A stretch of DNA of 53,841 nt, taken from assembly GCA_017460395.1 (NCBI GenBank), contig JAFUBA010000202.1, forward strand, positions 1 to 53,841. The letters are read 5' to 3'. The notes below the pieces were generated by a model. It was not told the origin of the DNA. It searched no databases and worked only from the letters and a program-made list of their open reading frames with translations. Positions 43,960 to 52,390 of the stretch are shown here, piece by piece (the stretch's first letter is position 1; every line of letters begins with the position of its first letter). Origin of the DNA: Clostridia bacterium. Lineage in GTDB: Bacteria; Bacillota; Clostridia; Christensenellales; Aristaeellaceae. Position numbers and translations under genes: made by a program.

Positions 43960-46376
43960 AACGGCTCAATCGGTTTTCCGGGGTGATCAAGGTCCTCGGC
44001 ATTGTGCTGGTATGCGTGGCGATCGTACTTGGCCTGTATGCCATGGCCAATACGGGCGGGCCATGGTCCTCGCTCAGGAGCGCGATGAACAGTGCCTCAA
44101 GAGGAACGGGCTTTACAGATCGGATCCGGTTTGATGATGCGTATTTTTCTGCGCTGAGCCAGGCTTCCTCCAATCGTGATATGGATGCAGATGCTCGGAT
44201 CGAAGAGGCCCGTGGGCATTTCAGATCCTGGTTTTCCCAGCTCGAGGCGGCAGATGAAGAAAAAGGGCAGGAGATGGTATCCCAGACCCTTTCCTGGCTC
44301 GAGGAAACCTTTGACACAGGCGCCTTCCTCGGGAGGCTGGAAAACATGGAGGACCTGCAGGAAAGCCAGGAAAACCGTGTCATCTTTGAGTACATCAACA
44401 GTATCGGTGCGCCAAAGAGCGGCAAGGTAGCCAAACTGCAGGCGGCAAGCCAGGAACCCTTTTTCAGGGAATTCTATGAATCCTTTTCCGCTGAACATGG
44501 TGAGGATGCCGGCACATGGCTGGAATTCATGACGGTGGTGCGGGGGATGCTGGAGAATGCCATTGCGGGCGGTGAATCCATCAGGGATGTCAAGGCCTGG
44601 ATGAAGGACAGCTTCACATACGAAGCATTTCAGGAGGGCCTGGCGACCGTGAAGGCCACGGAGCGCACAGAGCTGAGTGAAAACTTTGCCGTGAGGCTGG
44701 GTGAACTCTGTGAGAAGAAGGAAAACGGAGAAAGCGTGGATTTCGGAGCGCTTCTGACAGAGACTGCAGCGCTTCTTTCTGAAAAGTATCCAGGACAGGA
44801 CCTGGGCGGCAACATGTCCACGGAGGCAGCGCTTGCCAGTGTCCTGCCGTCCCTGCTCGCAGATGATACCTTTGACGGAAGCTATGAAGCCCTGGGCGAT
44901 GCGCTGAGAACACGGGCCGCTCAGGACAAGACGCTCAGTGCCCTCTCATGGGAAAACCAGTACCTGAATGAGCGGGTCCTGCAGGAGGCGGACAAGCGGG
45001 CCATCGTCAGCATTATCTCAGGCTTCTGGTGGGTGGTGGCCCGCTATGCGCAGATGTTCCTGATCGGCGTTTTGCTGCTGCTTGTGGCGTTTTGCCTGCG
45101 AAGGCTGGTCAGCATGGTGTTGATCCGCCAGAGAAATGATCGGGAAGTCGTCCGGGACGCCGATGTGCTGCTGCGCGTGGACCACCTCAAGCAGTACTTC
45201 AAGAGCGGCAGCGGCGTCACAAAAGCCGTGGATGATATCAGCTTTTTCATCCGCCGCGGCGAAGTCTTCGGACTGGTGGGCGAGAGCGGATGCGGAAAAA
45301 CCACCACGGGACGGACCATCATTAATCTCTATGATCCCACAGACGGGGATGTCTATTTTGACGGATTGAAGATCTCCTCCACGCAGAATGGTCTCCCGGT
45401 GCTCAAGGCTCAGCTTCGGCAGGATTACAGTGAAAAGATCACAGAGGCCAGGAAGCAGGGAGATGCTGCCGGGCTCAAGCAGCTGAAAAAGGAACTTAAA
45501 GAAAAACTCCGTCAGGCGGAGGACCATGCCCTGGAAAGCTCTGTGGAAAAGAGCAAGTGTGTGGAGCTCTACCGTGAAAAGCGCTTGAGGGAACTCAAGG
45601 AAGCTTATGAGCACGATGCAAAACATCTGACCGGCAGCGCGCTGGAAGAACGCAGAAAGCGCTATGAGACGGAGAAGAAGGTTGCCGCAAAGGACAATGT
45701 CATGACCCGCATGCAGATGATCTTCCAGGACCCGATTGCATCGATCAATCCGCGCATGACGGTGCGTGAGATTATTGCAGAGGGCCTGACCATCCGTGGC
45801 GTGACAGACAAGGACTACATCAACGAGAAAGTGTACCAGATGCTGGAGCTGGTGGGCCTTGTCCGGGAGCATGCAGACCGGTATCCCCATGAATTCTCCG
45901 GCGGCCAGCGGCAGCGCATCGGCATTGCACGCGCTATCATCATGGAGCCGGATCTGATCATTGCAGACGAACCGATTTCGGCTCTGGACGTATCCATTCA
46001 GGCACAGGTGATTAACCTGCTCAATGATCTCAGGGAACGCATGGGGCTGACCATCATGTTCATTGCGCACAATCTGAGTGTGGTCAAGTATTTTTCGGAC
46101 CGGATTGCTGTGATGTACTTCGGGCATATTGTCGAGATGGCACCCAGTGACGAGCTCTTTGCCCATCCGCTGCATCCCTATACCAAATCGCTTCTGTCGG
46201 CCATTCCCTATCCGGATCCTCACTATGAAAAGACACGCAAACGCCTGGAGTATAATCCTGCGAAGGCGCATGACTACAGTAAGGACAAGCCGGAACTGAG
46301 AGAAATTGTTCCGGGACACTTCATTCACTGCAATCAGGCGGAATATGACGCATACCTGAGGGAGATGGGACAATGA
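43956..46376 (+). CDS. membrane-anchored OppF-type ATPase with N-terminal extracytoplasmic domain and coiled-coil insertion, system 2
   Basis: An 806-residue protein; normal OppF has about 320. Residues 11-30 form a membrane segment, 31-350 a helical acidic domain predicted outside the cell (RSWFSQLEAADEEKG, KAWMKDSFTYEAF), and about 357-380 a second membrane segment followed by basic residues (RRLVSMVLIRQR). The ATPase starts near 403: Walker A GESGCGKTT (442-450), then an extra ~100-residue charged coiled coil (480-583, with KKELKEKLRQAEDHALE), Q-loop FQDPIASINPRM (590-601), signature FSGGQRQR (647-654), Walker B LIIADEPISALD. It overlaps the OppD gene (ATGA) and the DUF3899 gene. A two-helix anchor fused to an importer ATPase is highly unusual. 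Confidence 0.92.
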   Translation: MKRLNRFSGVIKVLGIVLVCVAIVLGLYAMANTGGPWSSLRSAMNSASRGTGFTDRIRFDDAYFSALSQASSNRDMDADARIEEARGHFRSWFSQLEAADEEKGQEMVSQTLSWLEETFDTGAFLGRLENMEDLQESQENRVIFEYINSIGAPKSGKVAKLQAASQEPFFREFYESFSAEHGEDAGTWLEFMTVVRGMLENAIAGGESIRDVKAWMKDSFTYEAFQEGLATVKATERTELSENFAVRLGELCEKKENGESVDFGALLTETAALLSEKYPGQDLGGNMSTEAALASVLPSLLADDTFDGSYEALGDALRTRAAQDKTLSALSWENQYLNERVLQEADKRAIVSIISGFWWVVARYAQMFLIGVLLLLVAFCLRRLVSMVLIRQRNDREVVRDADVLLRVDHLKQYFKSGSGVTKAVDDISFFIRRGEVFGLVGESGCGKTTTGRTIINLYDPTDGDVYFDGLKISSTQNGLPVLKAQLRQDYSEKITEARKQGDAAGLKQLKKELKEKLRQAEDHALESSVEKSKCVELYREKRLRELKEAYEHDAKHLTGSALEERRKRYETEKKVAAKDNVMTRMQMIFQDPIASINPRMTVREIIAEGLTIRGVTDKDYINEKVYQMLELVGLVREHADRYPHEFSGGQRQRIGIARAIIMEPDLIIADEPISALDVSIQAQVINLLNDLRERMGLTIMFIAHNLSVVKYFSDRIAVMYFGHIVEMAPSDELFAHPLHPYTKSLLSAIPYPDPHYEKTRKRLEYNPAKAHDYSKDKPELREIVPGHFIHCNQAEYDAYLREMGQ

Positions 46377-46783
46377 AGTCCCGCGGCAAAAAAAGCTGGG
46401 TGATATGCACAACCATTGGCACCCTGCTGTGTGTGCTGCTCCTGATCGGGCGCGGCGGACTGGAAGCGGAAACGCCGGAGGTCTTCTGGCATCTGTTATG
46501 TGATGCGCTGTTCGTCCCGGGCGTACTGCTCACCGGTATGGGCCTCCTCGTGATTGTCGCAGGGGAAGGTGCGTTTGATGCTCTTCACTATGGAATACAG
46601 AAACTGTTCGGTATCCTGCGCAGCAGAGAGAAACGGAAAATGATGCCGCAAACCTACTTTGATTTTGTGCGCATGAAACATAAAAACCAAGCAGTATTGC
46701 CAAGGGCGCTTTTGGTGACGGGTATCGCTTTCCTATTAGCCGCGGGAGCGGTGCTGGTGCTATATTATCGGACACTCGTATGA
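46373..46783 (+). CDS. DUF3899 membrane protein
   Basis: A 136-residue protein with three hydrophobic segments (about 9-27, 47-65 and 112-132). The central GEGAFDALHYGIQKLF and PQTYFDFVRMK motifs are typical of DUF3899, a family of unknown function. The start overlaps the stop of the membrane-anchored ATPase gene, so it belongs to importer operon 2 and may be an accessory subunit. Its last 22 residues reappear in a relic at 50326-50394. Confidence 0.82.
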   Translation: MKSRGKKSWVICTTIGTLLCVLLLIGRGGLEAETPEVFWHLLCDALFVPGVLLTGMGLLVIVAGEGAFDALHYGIQKLFGILRSREKRKMMPQTYFDFVRMKHKNQAVLPRALLVTGIAFLLAAGAVLVLYYRTLV

Positions 46784-46962
46784 ATTCCACGATCTGCATG
46801 TCTGGTCCTTCTATGACTACTCTTTTGCACCAATCGCTTGCGCGAAGTTCGCGGCCGGAATAGAGTGCTTTTGAAATGATTGAGATGCATCTTACAGCGA
46901 CTTGTCCAAATGAGAAATGATTCCGCGCAGTCGTGTTCCAAGGCTCGATTGCCTTACAATCA

Positions 46963-47016
46963 TGGCCCGCCAACACACGTTCAGATCTCTTCTGAGCCTG
47001 TTTGGCGGGCCATTTT
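46963..47016 (+). terminator. terminator of importer operon 2
   Basis: TGGCCCGCCAA (46963-46973) pairs perfectly with TTGGCGGGCCA (47002-47012) and is followed by T4. The loop is 28 nt and holds a small hairpin. It lies 180 nt after the DUF3899 stop codon. Confidence 0.6.
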
Positions 47017-47213
47017 CACTCACGTTCCGGCGGAACATATCTCCTCCCTTGTAGTGTACTGACCGGAGCTGGCTCCGTGTGTAACTGCGGCACTGGGCTA
47101 CTTCCCAATCAGATCGGAGGTACGCCCTTGCTGAACGAATTCAAAGTTCGCTACTTTGATAGAGCTCAGAGAGGTGTGAAGGCAAAAGTCGAACATATTT
47201 GTTGCGATTTTCG

Positions 47214-47243
47214 TTGGATTTATGCTTGTTGAAATGGTAGAAT
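47214..47243 (+). promoter_or_regulatory. promoter of the C40-like secreted protein gene
   Basis: -35 TTGGAT (47214-47219), 18-bp spacer, -10 TAGAAT (47238-47243). Moderate match. Confidence 0.5.
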
Positions 47244-47330
47244 AACTCTATCGGCGCCAATGGATACCACTTGTACCTTTGTTCAGCAATTCCGGACAGA
47301 CATGCACATGAGAATGGAGAGATACAGGAT

Positions 47331-49784
47331 ATGGTTAGAAACCATGGGATGAGATCAAGGTGGCGTGTGTACATAACGTTGGTAGCAGCTCTACTGTTGT
47401 TATTTGTTCATCTATGCATTCCATCGACTGGCTCTGCTGCGGCTAATTACAATACCTACCTTTACTCAACTGGGACACATTATTTGGCAAACTGTGCCAC
47501 TGGTGAGACAGGTCCTTCAGGACAAATTGCCGGTGACCAAAGCGGTAATGAGTATAAGTTCTCAAGTTGGGCAGCAACTTTAAGCAATGGGAACGGTTGG
47601 GTTGCAGTATTCCGTTACCCGGATCAGAAAGTGGCGTTGAAAATTGCTCAGCTGTCTATCGACGCTGTGAATAATAACCATATTGGCTACGACTGGGGAT
47701 ACCCTGATCGCGAAACTTATTGGAATGAATTAAAAAAGGTCAATTACGATCCATCAGCAATTACTACTGACTGTGAAGCTGATTGTTCATCTGCAGTGTG
47801 TACAAATGTTCGTGCAGCAGGCTACCTGTTGGGCATTTCAGCTCTGAAGAATGTAAGTATGGCAAACACTAGCACATTAACAAATACGCTTGTGAATGCT
47901 GGCTTTCAAAAACTCACAGGAAGCATATATTTGTCACAGAAGAATTATCTGCTGCCTGGAGACATACTCCTTGCATCTGGTCACACACTCGTGAACCTTA
48001 CAAAGGGAGCTAATGCAAGTTGGGAAGCTATCGATACAGAACCGCCAGCGATTACTGGCAGTACTTCAAACGCATCAACGACCGGTTTTGATGTTGCTGT
48101 GACCGCAAAGGATGATTCTGGCATCGATATCATTCAAATAGGTGTCTGGCACGACAATATGTCGATTAGTAATGCTCAGTGGCAGACTGCAAACAATACG
48201 GGTAGCGCAAGCTTTCGTGTGAATGTCTCTGATTTTGGTAATGCACTAGACACGACTTATCATGTAAATGCCTTTGCGAAGGATAAAGCAGGCAATACAT
48301 CGAGCGCTGTCCGAATTGGTGATGTATACCTTGAGGATCCCGCCAAGTATCATAACCTAGGTATTGATATTACTGGACCATGGTCGGGAGTAGAATTCCC
48401 CGGAAAAACAAGTTCAATCCGGGAAGGTGCTCTTGTAAATCTCGCTGACTATCAGATGGAGGTGTCAGACGAATTAGCAGTAAGCTATGTGTTTGACCAT
48501 TGGGAGAGCACCAATGGAGGTACGTTTGGTGATGCAAAGGCAGTGGATACAACATTCACAATGCCTGCAGCGGACACCAAAGTGTACAAGGTTTATCGGG
48601 CTATGAATAATTTGCGCCTTTGGATTCTCTGCACTACAGGTGGTGGAGTGAGCGTTACTGGTAACAGCGAGAATGTTACAATACCTACTGGTAGTAGCAG
48701 GGGGTTCTATACAAATGTCCATTCTTTGTGGTCTCTGTTACCTGAGCCCGCAGAAGGATATCGCTTCAGTGGCTGGGATACATCTGATTTTGATTTTCCA
48801 AATGGTGAAAAAGAGTTTGCCACTTTTAACATGCCTGGAAAGAACGTCACTATACAGGCTGTTTTTGAGGAGGATCCCTATTATCCAGTAGTAGGGCTTA
48901 CTTTTAGGTTGCCTGATGGGCTGACAACTATTGAACGCGAGGCTTTTGAGGGAGTTAAAGCAAAGTATTTTATTATTCCTGATAGCGTGACTGATATTGA
49001 AAGTAACGCGTTCCCGCAAGATTCTGTTGTGTACTTGAACACTCATAACATTCAATCAATTCCTGCTGATGCTATTACTGGTTCGGGAACATATATAGAA
49101 ACAAACACCATTACGGATTACGGCTTTGCAGAAGCATTGATTGGCACAAACTATATCGTTCTAGATAGGAATAAGAAGCATATAGCTGTGTGGGGCGACT
49201 GGAGCGGATGGACAGAGGATTATCGTGAGGTTGATGATAATACTCAGGTCGAATCGAAGATACAGTACCGTAGTAGGAGTAAGTCTGTTGATGATGTATA
49301 TGGTGATTGGTCTGGCTGGGTGTCCAATGGCTCAACGCCCATTAGTGGCACTGATCAGCGTGAGGTAAAAACGGTTAGCCATGCCGCACAAACCAAAACT
49401 GTTTATACATATGACCACTACAAATACTATAACACATCCAAAAGTGCATGGTACTATTCTTATGCGGACAATAGCGCGAACTCATGGTCGACTCAGGGCA
49501 AGTGGGAATATGCACAGAGTGATACGCCATACACACAATACAGTTGGGCTTCGAGTGCTGGATATGATGGATGGAGGGATGGTTCACAAACGCCATGGTT
49601 CCATCAAGGAACAAAGCAAGAAACTGTAGTTGCAGCATACACCGAATATCAGTACAGAACACGTACCCTCAATCAGGAGACAGTATACGGTAATTGGTCC
49701 GAATGGAGTGACTCTGTCGTCACGGGAAACGACTCTTTAGATGTAGAAATTAGAACCGTGTATAGGTACAGGTATCGCAGGTAA
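47331..49784 (+). CDS. AT-rich secreted C40 (NlpC/P60-like) peptidase with Ig-like, B-repeat and BspA-like regions
   Basis: An 817-residue exported protein. Signal segment about 12-37; a papain-like peptidase domain with Cys152 in DCEADCSSAV and His218 in LLASGHTLVN, in the pattern of phage-type peptidoglycan endopeptidases; a GBS Bsp-like Ig module (about 238-335); two B-repeat-like modules (YVFDHWES, YRFSGWDTSDFDFPNG); a short BspA-type leucine-rich stretch (LTTIEREAFEGV, PDSVTDIESNAF); and C-terminal W-rich repeats (GDWSGWTEDYRE, GDWSGWVSNG, GNWSEWSDS). No anchor motif is seen. It is clearly AT-richer than all neighbours and uses different codons, which suggests it was acquired. The start at 47331 is chosen for GGAGA upstream; 47349 is possible. 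Confidence 0.85.
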   Translation: MVRNHGMRSRWRVYITLVAALLLLFVHLCIPSTGSAAANYNTYLYSTGTHYLANCATGETGPSGQIAGDQSGNEYKFSSWAATLSNGNGWVAVFRYPDQKVALKIAQLSIDAVNNNHIGYDWGYPDRETYWNELKKVNYDPSAITTDCEADCSSAVCTNVRAAGYLLGISALKNVSMANTSTLTNTLVNAGFQKLTGSIYLSQKNYLLPGDILLASGHTLVNLTKGANASWEAIDTEPPAITGSTSNASTTGFDVAVTAKDDSGIDIIQIGVWHDNMSISNAQWQTANNTGSASFRVNVSDFGNALDTTYHVNAFAKDKAGNTSSAVRIGDVYLEDPAKYHNLGIDITGPWSGVEFPGKTSSIREGALVNLADYQMEVSDELAVSYVFDHWESTNGGTFGDAKAVDTTFTMPAADTKVYKVYRAMNNLRLWILCTTGGGVSVTGNSENVTIPTGSSRGFYTNVHSLWSLLPEPAEGYRFSGWDTSDFDFPNGEKEFATFNMPGKNVTIQAVFEEDPYYPVVGLTFRLPDGLTTIEREAFEGVKAKYFIIPDSVTDIESNAFPQDSVVYLNTHNIQSIPADAITGSGTYIETNTITDYGFAEALIGTNYIVLDRNKKHIAVWGDWSGWTEDYREVDDNTQVESKIQYRSRSKSVDDVYGDWSGWVSNGSTPISGTDQREVKTVSHAAQTKTVYTYDHYKYYNTSKSAWYYSYADNSANSWSTQGKWEYAQSDTPYTQYSWASSAGYDGWRDGSQTPWFHQGTKQETVVAAYTEYQYRTRTLNQETVYGNWSEWSDSVVTGNDSLDVEIRTVYRYRYRR

Positions 49785-49802
49785 ACTGAAAATAATTATC
49801 AG

Positions 49803-49833
49803 CCCCTGAACTAGTTATATGCTGGTTCAGGGG
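49803..49833 (+). terminator. hairpin after the C40-like gene
   Basis: CCCCTGAAC (49803-49811) pairs with GTTCAGGGG (49825-49833), 13-nt loop, followed by the weak U-tract TGTCTT. A probable terminator 18 nt past the stop codon. Confidence 0.6.
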
Positions 49834-50310
49834 TGTCTTGCAGTTGGATATGTATCTAATCTTGCAGTTTTGCTAGAATTTAGTAATGATATGATAAGTT
49901 CTGCTTCTTCAAAAACGGGCAATCTACAGCGGACGTTTGCCCTCCTATGGATATTCGCTCTATACTCTGCTTCCGATTCCCGGACAAAGGACTATTAAGA
50001 TTTCCTGCTGTGAATTGGCTCGCATGCAAAGCAATTTAGGCTAAACAATGGTAACAGTTCCGTGTGCAGCTCAAGCGGTGAGAAAGTGGGTGGGGGAATA
50101 ATTTTTCCATTATTGATTGCTGAAATAAGTCGGTAGTGTAGATGAGGTTGGTAAGTCTGAAGCTAGACCTAGTATATTGACCTTTCTGGTAATTCTCAGG
50201 CTATGCTGACAGACAAGATGGTCGGTTGTTACTGACAGGGTATGGGTTAATCAGGTCAAAATGCCTTGGCGGATGGATGGCTGGACAGAAGACATCGGCG
50301 TTTCGGTCGG

Positions 50311-50394
50311 ATGGCAGTAGATAATTTGACAGGCATCGCCTTTCTTCTGGCTGCAGGACTCGCTTTGGTCCTGTATTATCTTGCACTTGCATGA
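50311..50394 (+). pseudogene. relic of the C-terminus of a DUF3899 gene
   Basis: In the frame ending at the TGA at 50392-50394, the last 22 codons (from 50326) read L-TGIAFLLAAG-LA-LVLYY-LALA. The intact DUF3899 protein at 46373-46783 ends V-TGIAFLLAAG-AV-LVLYY-RTLV. Sixteen of 22 residues are identical and the stop codons align, while many codons differ at the third base. Nothing upstream of 50311 matches the rest of the protein. It is therefore a diverged fragment: either an old duplication of the operon end or the severed tail of another copy. Confidence 0.6.
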
Positions 50395-50475
50395 AGCGGC
50401 ATCATCTGCTACGATCCTGCAGAAAATCTGACCCATGAGGCTTCGGTTTTTCTGAAATCCCACGGAATGTAAAGC

Positions 50476-50504
50476 ATGCCCGGAGGAAGCAATCCTCCGG
50501 GCAT
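50476..50504 (+). terminator. hairpin between the relic and the MATE gene
   Basis: ATGCCCGGAGGA (50476-50487) pairs perfectly with TCCTCCGGGCAT (50493-50504), loop AGCAA. There is no U-tract after it, so it may be a weak terminator or an mRNA-stabilising element. Confidence 0.5.
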
Positions 50505-50581
50505 TGTGCTGGCAAACTGTGACAGAACTCAATGCATCAGGACCTGGCAGATATGAGGACGGAAGCCGGAAAGGAATTCAT

Positions 50582-51955
50582 ATGCGAGGAGCACCCCAGG
50601 ACGGGACAGAGTTGATTGACAAGGGTGTATTTTACAGACGGTTGTATACGCTGGCGCTGCCGATTGCCATTCAGAGCCTTATGCTGGCCATGGTGGCAGC
50701 AGGGGATGCATTCATGCTGGGCAGGGTCGAGCAGGCGGAGATGACGGCCGTCTCCCTGGCAACCCAGATTCAGTTCGTGCAGAACATGTTCCTGGGGGCG
50801 ATCACGGCGACGGGCGGCATCCTTGGTGCGCAGTACTTCGGCAAGAAGGACACGCGTACCATCCGGGAGATTTTTCACCTGATGCTCCGGCTCTGCGGGC
50901 TGATGTCGGTGATCTTTTTTGCCGGATGCGAGCTGATTCCGTCGTATCTCATGCGGATCTTCACCCATGATGACGAGCTGATTGCCATCGGCAGCGCCTA
51001 TCTTCGCATTGCCGGCTGGTCGTATCTGATCACCGGTATCTCCCAGTGCTATGAAACCGTCATGAAGGTGACGGACCACGTGAAGGAGAGCGCCTGGATC
51101 AGTTCATCGGCAGTCATAGCAAACATCCTGCTCAATGCCGTGCTGATCTTTGGTCTTCTTGGCCTTCCGCGCATGGAATCCAGAGGCGCGGCGCTTGCAA
51201 CCACCATCTCCCGCGTACTGGAACTGGGACTGTGCCTCGTGTTCTCCCGGGGAGAGGGCTATGTGCGGCCTGAGTGGCGAAGACTGCTGGAAGGGCGGAA
51301 GGAACTTCAGGAGGATTTTCGCAGGCAGTGCCTGCCGCTGCTTGGCGGATCGCTCTTCTGGGGCATTGGCTTTACCTCCTATACCGCTATCATGGGCCAT
51401 CTTGGCGCGGATGCGGCGGCAGCCACCTCTGTGGCGGCGGTGGTACGAGACCTGATCTGCTGTGCATGCAACGGCATAGGCAGTGCAGCCGGCATCATGG
51501 TGGGCAACGAACTGGGGGCAGGACGGCTGGAAACGGGCAAGGCATACGGCATCCGCCTCAAAAACATTTCCTGGGTGATCGGCTTTGCCTCCATGCTCCT
51601 GGTCTTTGCACTCACCCCGCTGGTCGTGCGTGTGGTGATCCTCTCAGATGAGGCCAGGGCATATCTTGGCGGGATGATGATCATCATGGGCGTGTACATG
51701 ATCGGACGCGCGGTGAACACGGTGACGATCAACGGGGTGCTGGACGGCGGAGGCGACACGGTGTTTGACATGTACTCTCTGGCTGTGTGCATGTGGGGCA
51801 TCGCCATTCCTCTGGCCCTGCTCGGCGCCTTCGTCTTCCACTGGCCGATCCTTCTTGTGTACGCATGTACCTGCCTGGATGAGGTGGGCAAGATACCCTG
51901 GGTGATGATCCGCTTCAGAAAGTACAAATGGGTGCAGGACCTGACACGTGCATGA
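50582..51955 (+). CDS. MATE family efflux transporter
   Basis: A 457-residue membrane protein with about 12 hydrophobic segments in two halves, exporting drugs or other cations by Na+ or H+ antiport. The family pattern is visible in LALPIAIQSLMLAMVAAGDAFMLGR at the N-terminus (key residues P and D) and GAQYFGKKD after helix 2. The second half repeats it with GIMVGNELGAG and the LDGGGDTVFDMY loop. The start at 50582 has AAAGGA 6 nt upstream; upstream in-frame sequence lacks such a site. It ends at a bidirectional terminator. Confidence 0.93.
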   Translation: MRGAPQDGTELIDKGVFYRRLYTLALPIAIQSLMLAMVAAGDAFMLGRVEQAEMTAVSLATQIQFVQNMFLGAITATGGILGAQYFGKKDTRTIREIFHLMLRLCGLMSVIFFAGCELIPSYLMRIFTHDDELIAIGSAYLRIAGWSYLITGISQCYETVMKVTDHVKESAWISSSAVIANILLNAVLIFGLLGLPRMESRGAALATTISRVLELGLCLVFSRGEGYVRPEWRRLLEGRKELQEDFRRQCLPLLGGSLFWGIGFTSYTAIMGHLGADAAAATSVAAVVRDLICCACNGIGSAAGIMVGNELGAGRLETGKAYGIRLKNISWVIGFASMLLVFALTPLVVRVVILSDEARAYLGGMMIIMGVYMIGRAVNTVTINGVLDGGGDTVFDMYSLAVCMWGIAIPLALLGAFVFHWPILLVYACTCLDEVGKIPWVMIRFRKYKWVQDLTRA

Positions 51956-51994
51956 AAAGAACGGTCGTTTCCGTCTGGAAACGACCGTTCTTTT
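51955..51994. terminator. bidirectional intrinsic terminator
   Basis: A perfect 18-bp stem (51955-51972 with 51977-51994), loop GTCT, with A4 at the left end and T4 at the right end. It lies between the convergent MATE (+) and HIT (-) genes and begins at the MATE stop codon. Confidence 0.9.
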
Positions 51995-51995
51995 A

Positions 51996-52340
51996 TCATG
52001 CCATGTTCTCGCTCAGCTGCTGGCCGCCCAGCACATGGAAATGGAGGTGCTGCACGCTCTGGCAGGCATCCTTTCCGCAGTTGGAGATGACGCGGAAGCC
52101 GCTTTGCAGGATACCCTCGCATTCTGCGACCCTGCGGCAGGTCCTGAGGCATGCGGCGAGCACATCATCCGGGACGTTCTCGATTTCGCCGACGGAGGGG
52201 ATGTGCTGCTTTGGCACGACCAGGACATGGGTCTTTGCCATGGGATTGATATCCCGGAAGGCATAGGTATTGTCGTCCTCATAGACTTTGGTGGAGGGAA
52301 TCTCGCCTGCAATGATCTTGCAGAAAAGGCAGTCAGACAT
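51996..52340 (-). CDS. HIT family protein (histidine triad nucleotide-binding)
   Basis: A cytoplasmic protein of 114 residues that hydrolyses nucleoside phosphoramidates or related nucleotides. The N-terminal CLFCKIIAGEIPS with two Cys (possible zinc site), the FRDINPMAKTHVLVVPK strand and the catalytic triad QHLHFHVLGG are typical of the HINT branch. AGAAGGAA precedes the start. It lies 50 bp downstream of the AI-2E transporter gene in the same direction. Confidence 0.95.
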   Translation of the reverse strand: MSDCLFCKIIAGEIPSTKVYEDDNTYAFRDINPMAKTHVLVVPKQHIPSVGEIENVPDDVLAACLRTCRRVAECEGILQSGFRVISNCGKDACQSVQHLHFHVLGGQQLSENMA

Positions 52341-52390
52341 AAACAGTTCCTTCTTTCATAGATTTTATTCGATTGTATCTGCTGTGGTAT

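Larger units (their letters stand above)
46784..47330 (+). other. intergenic stretch at the left side of the AT-rich island
   Basis: No convincing gene. Positions 46784-46960 show nothing recognised. The terminator at 46963-47016 follows, then a 14-bp near-palindrome CGGAGC-TG-GCTCCG (47064-47077) and a promoter at 47214-47243. Base composition shifts to AT-rich by about 47100. Confidence 0.6.
49785..50581 (+). other. gene-poor stretch with a DUF3899 relic
   Basis: About 800 bases without an intact gene. Contents: a hairpin at 49803-49833, an AT-rich unassigned part to about 50300, the DUF3899 C-terminal relic (50311-50394), and a hairpin at 50476-50504. No tRNA, integrase or transposase remnant was recognised. 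Confidence 0.6.

Noticed and set aside
46784-50581. A complete mobile element (integrase, transposase, att repeats)
   Set aside because: No recombinase gene or fragment and no exact direct repeat were found; only the diverged DUF3899 tail supports an integration event.
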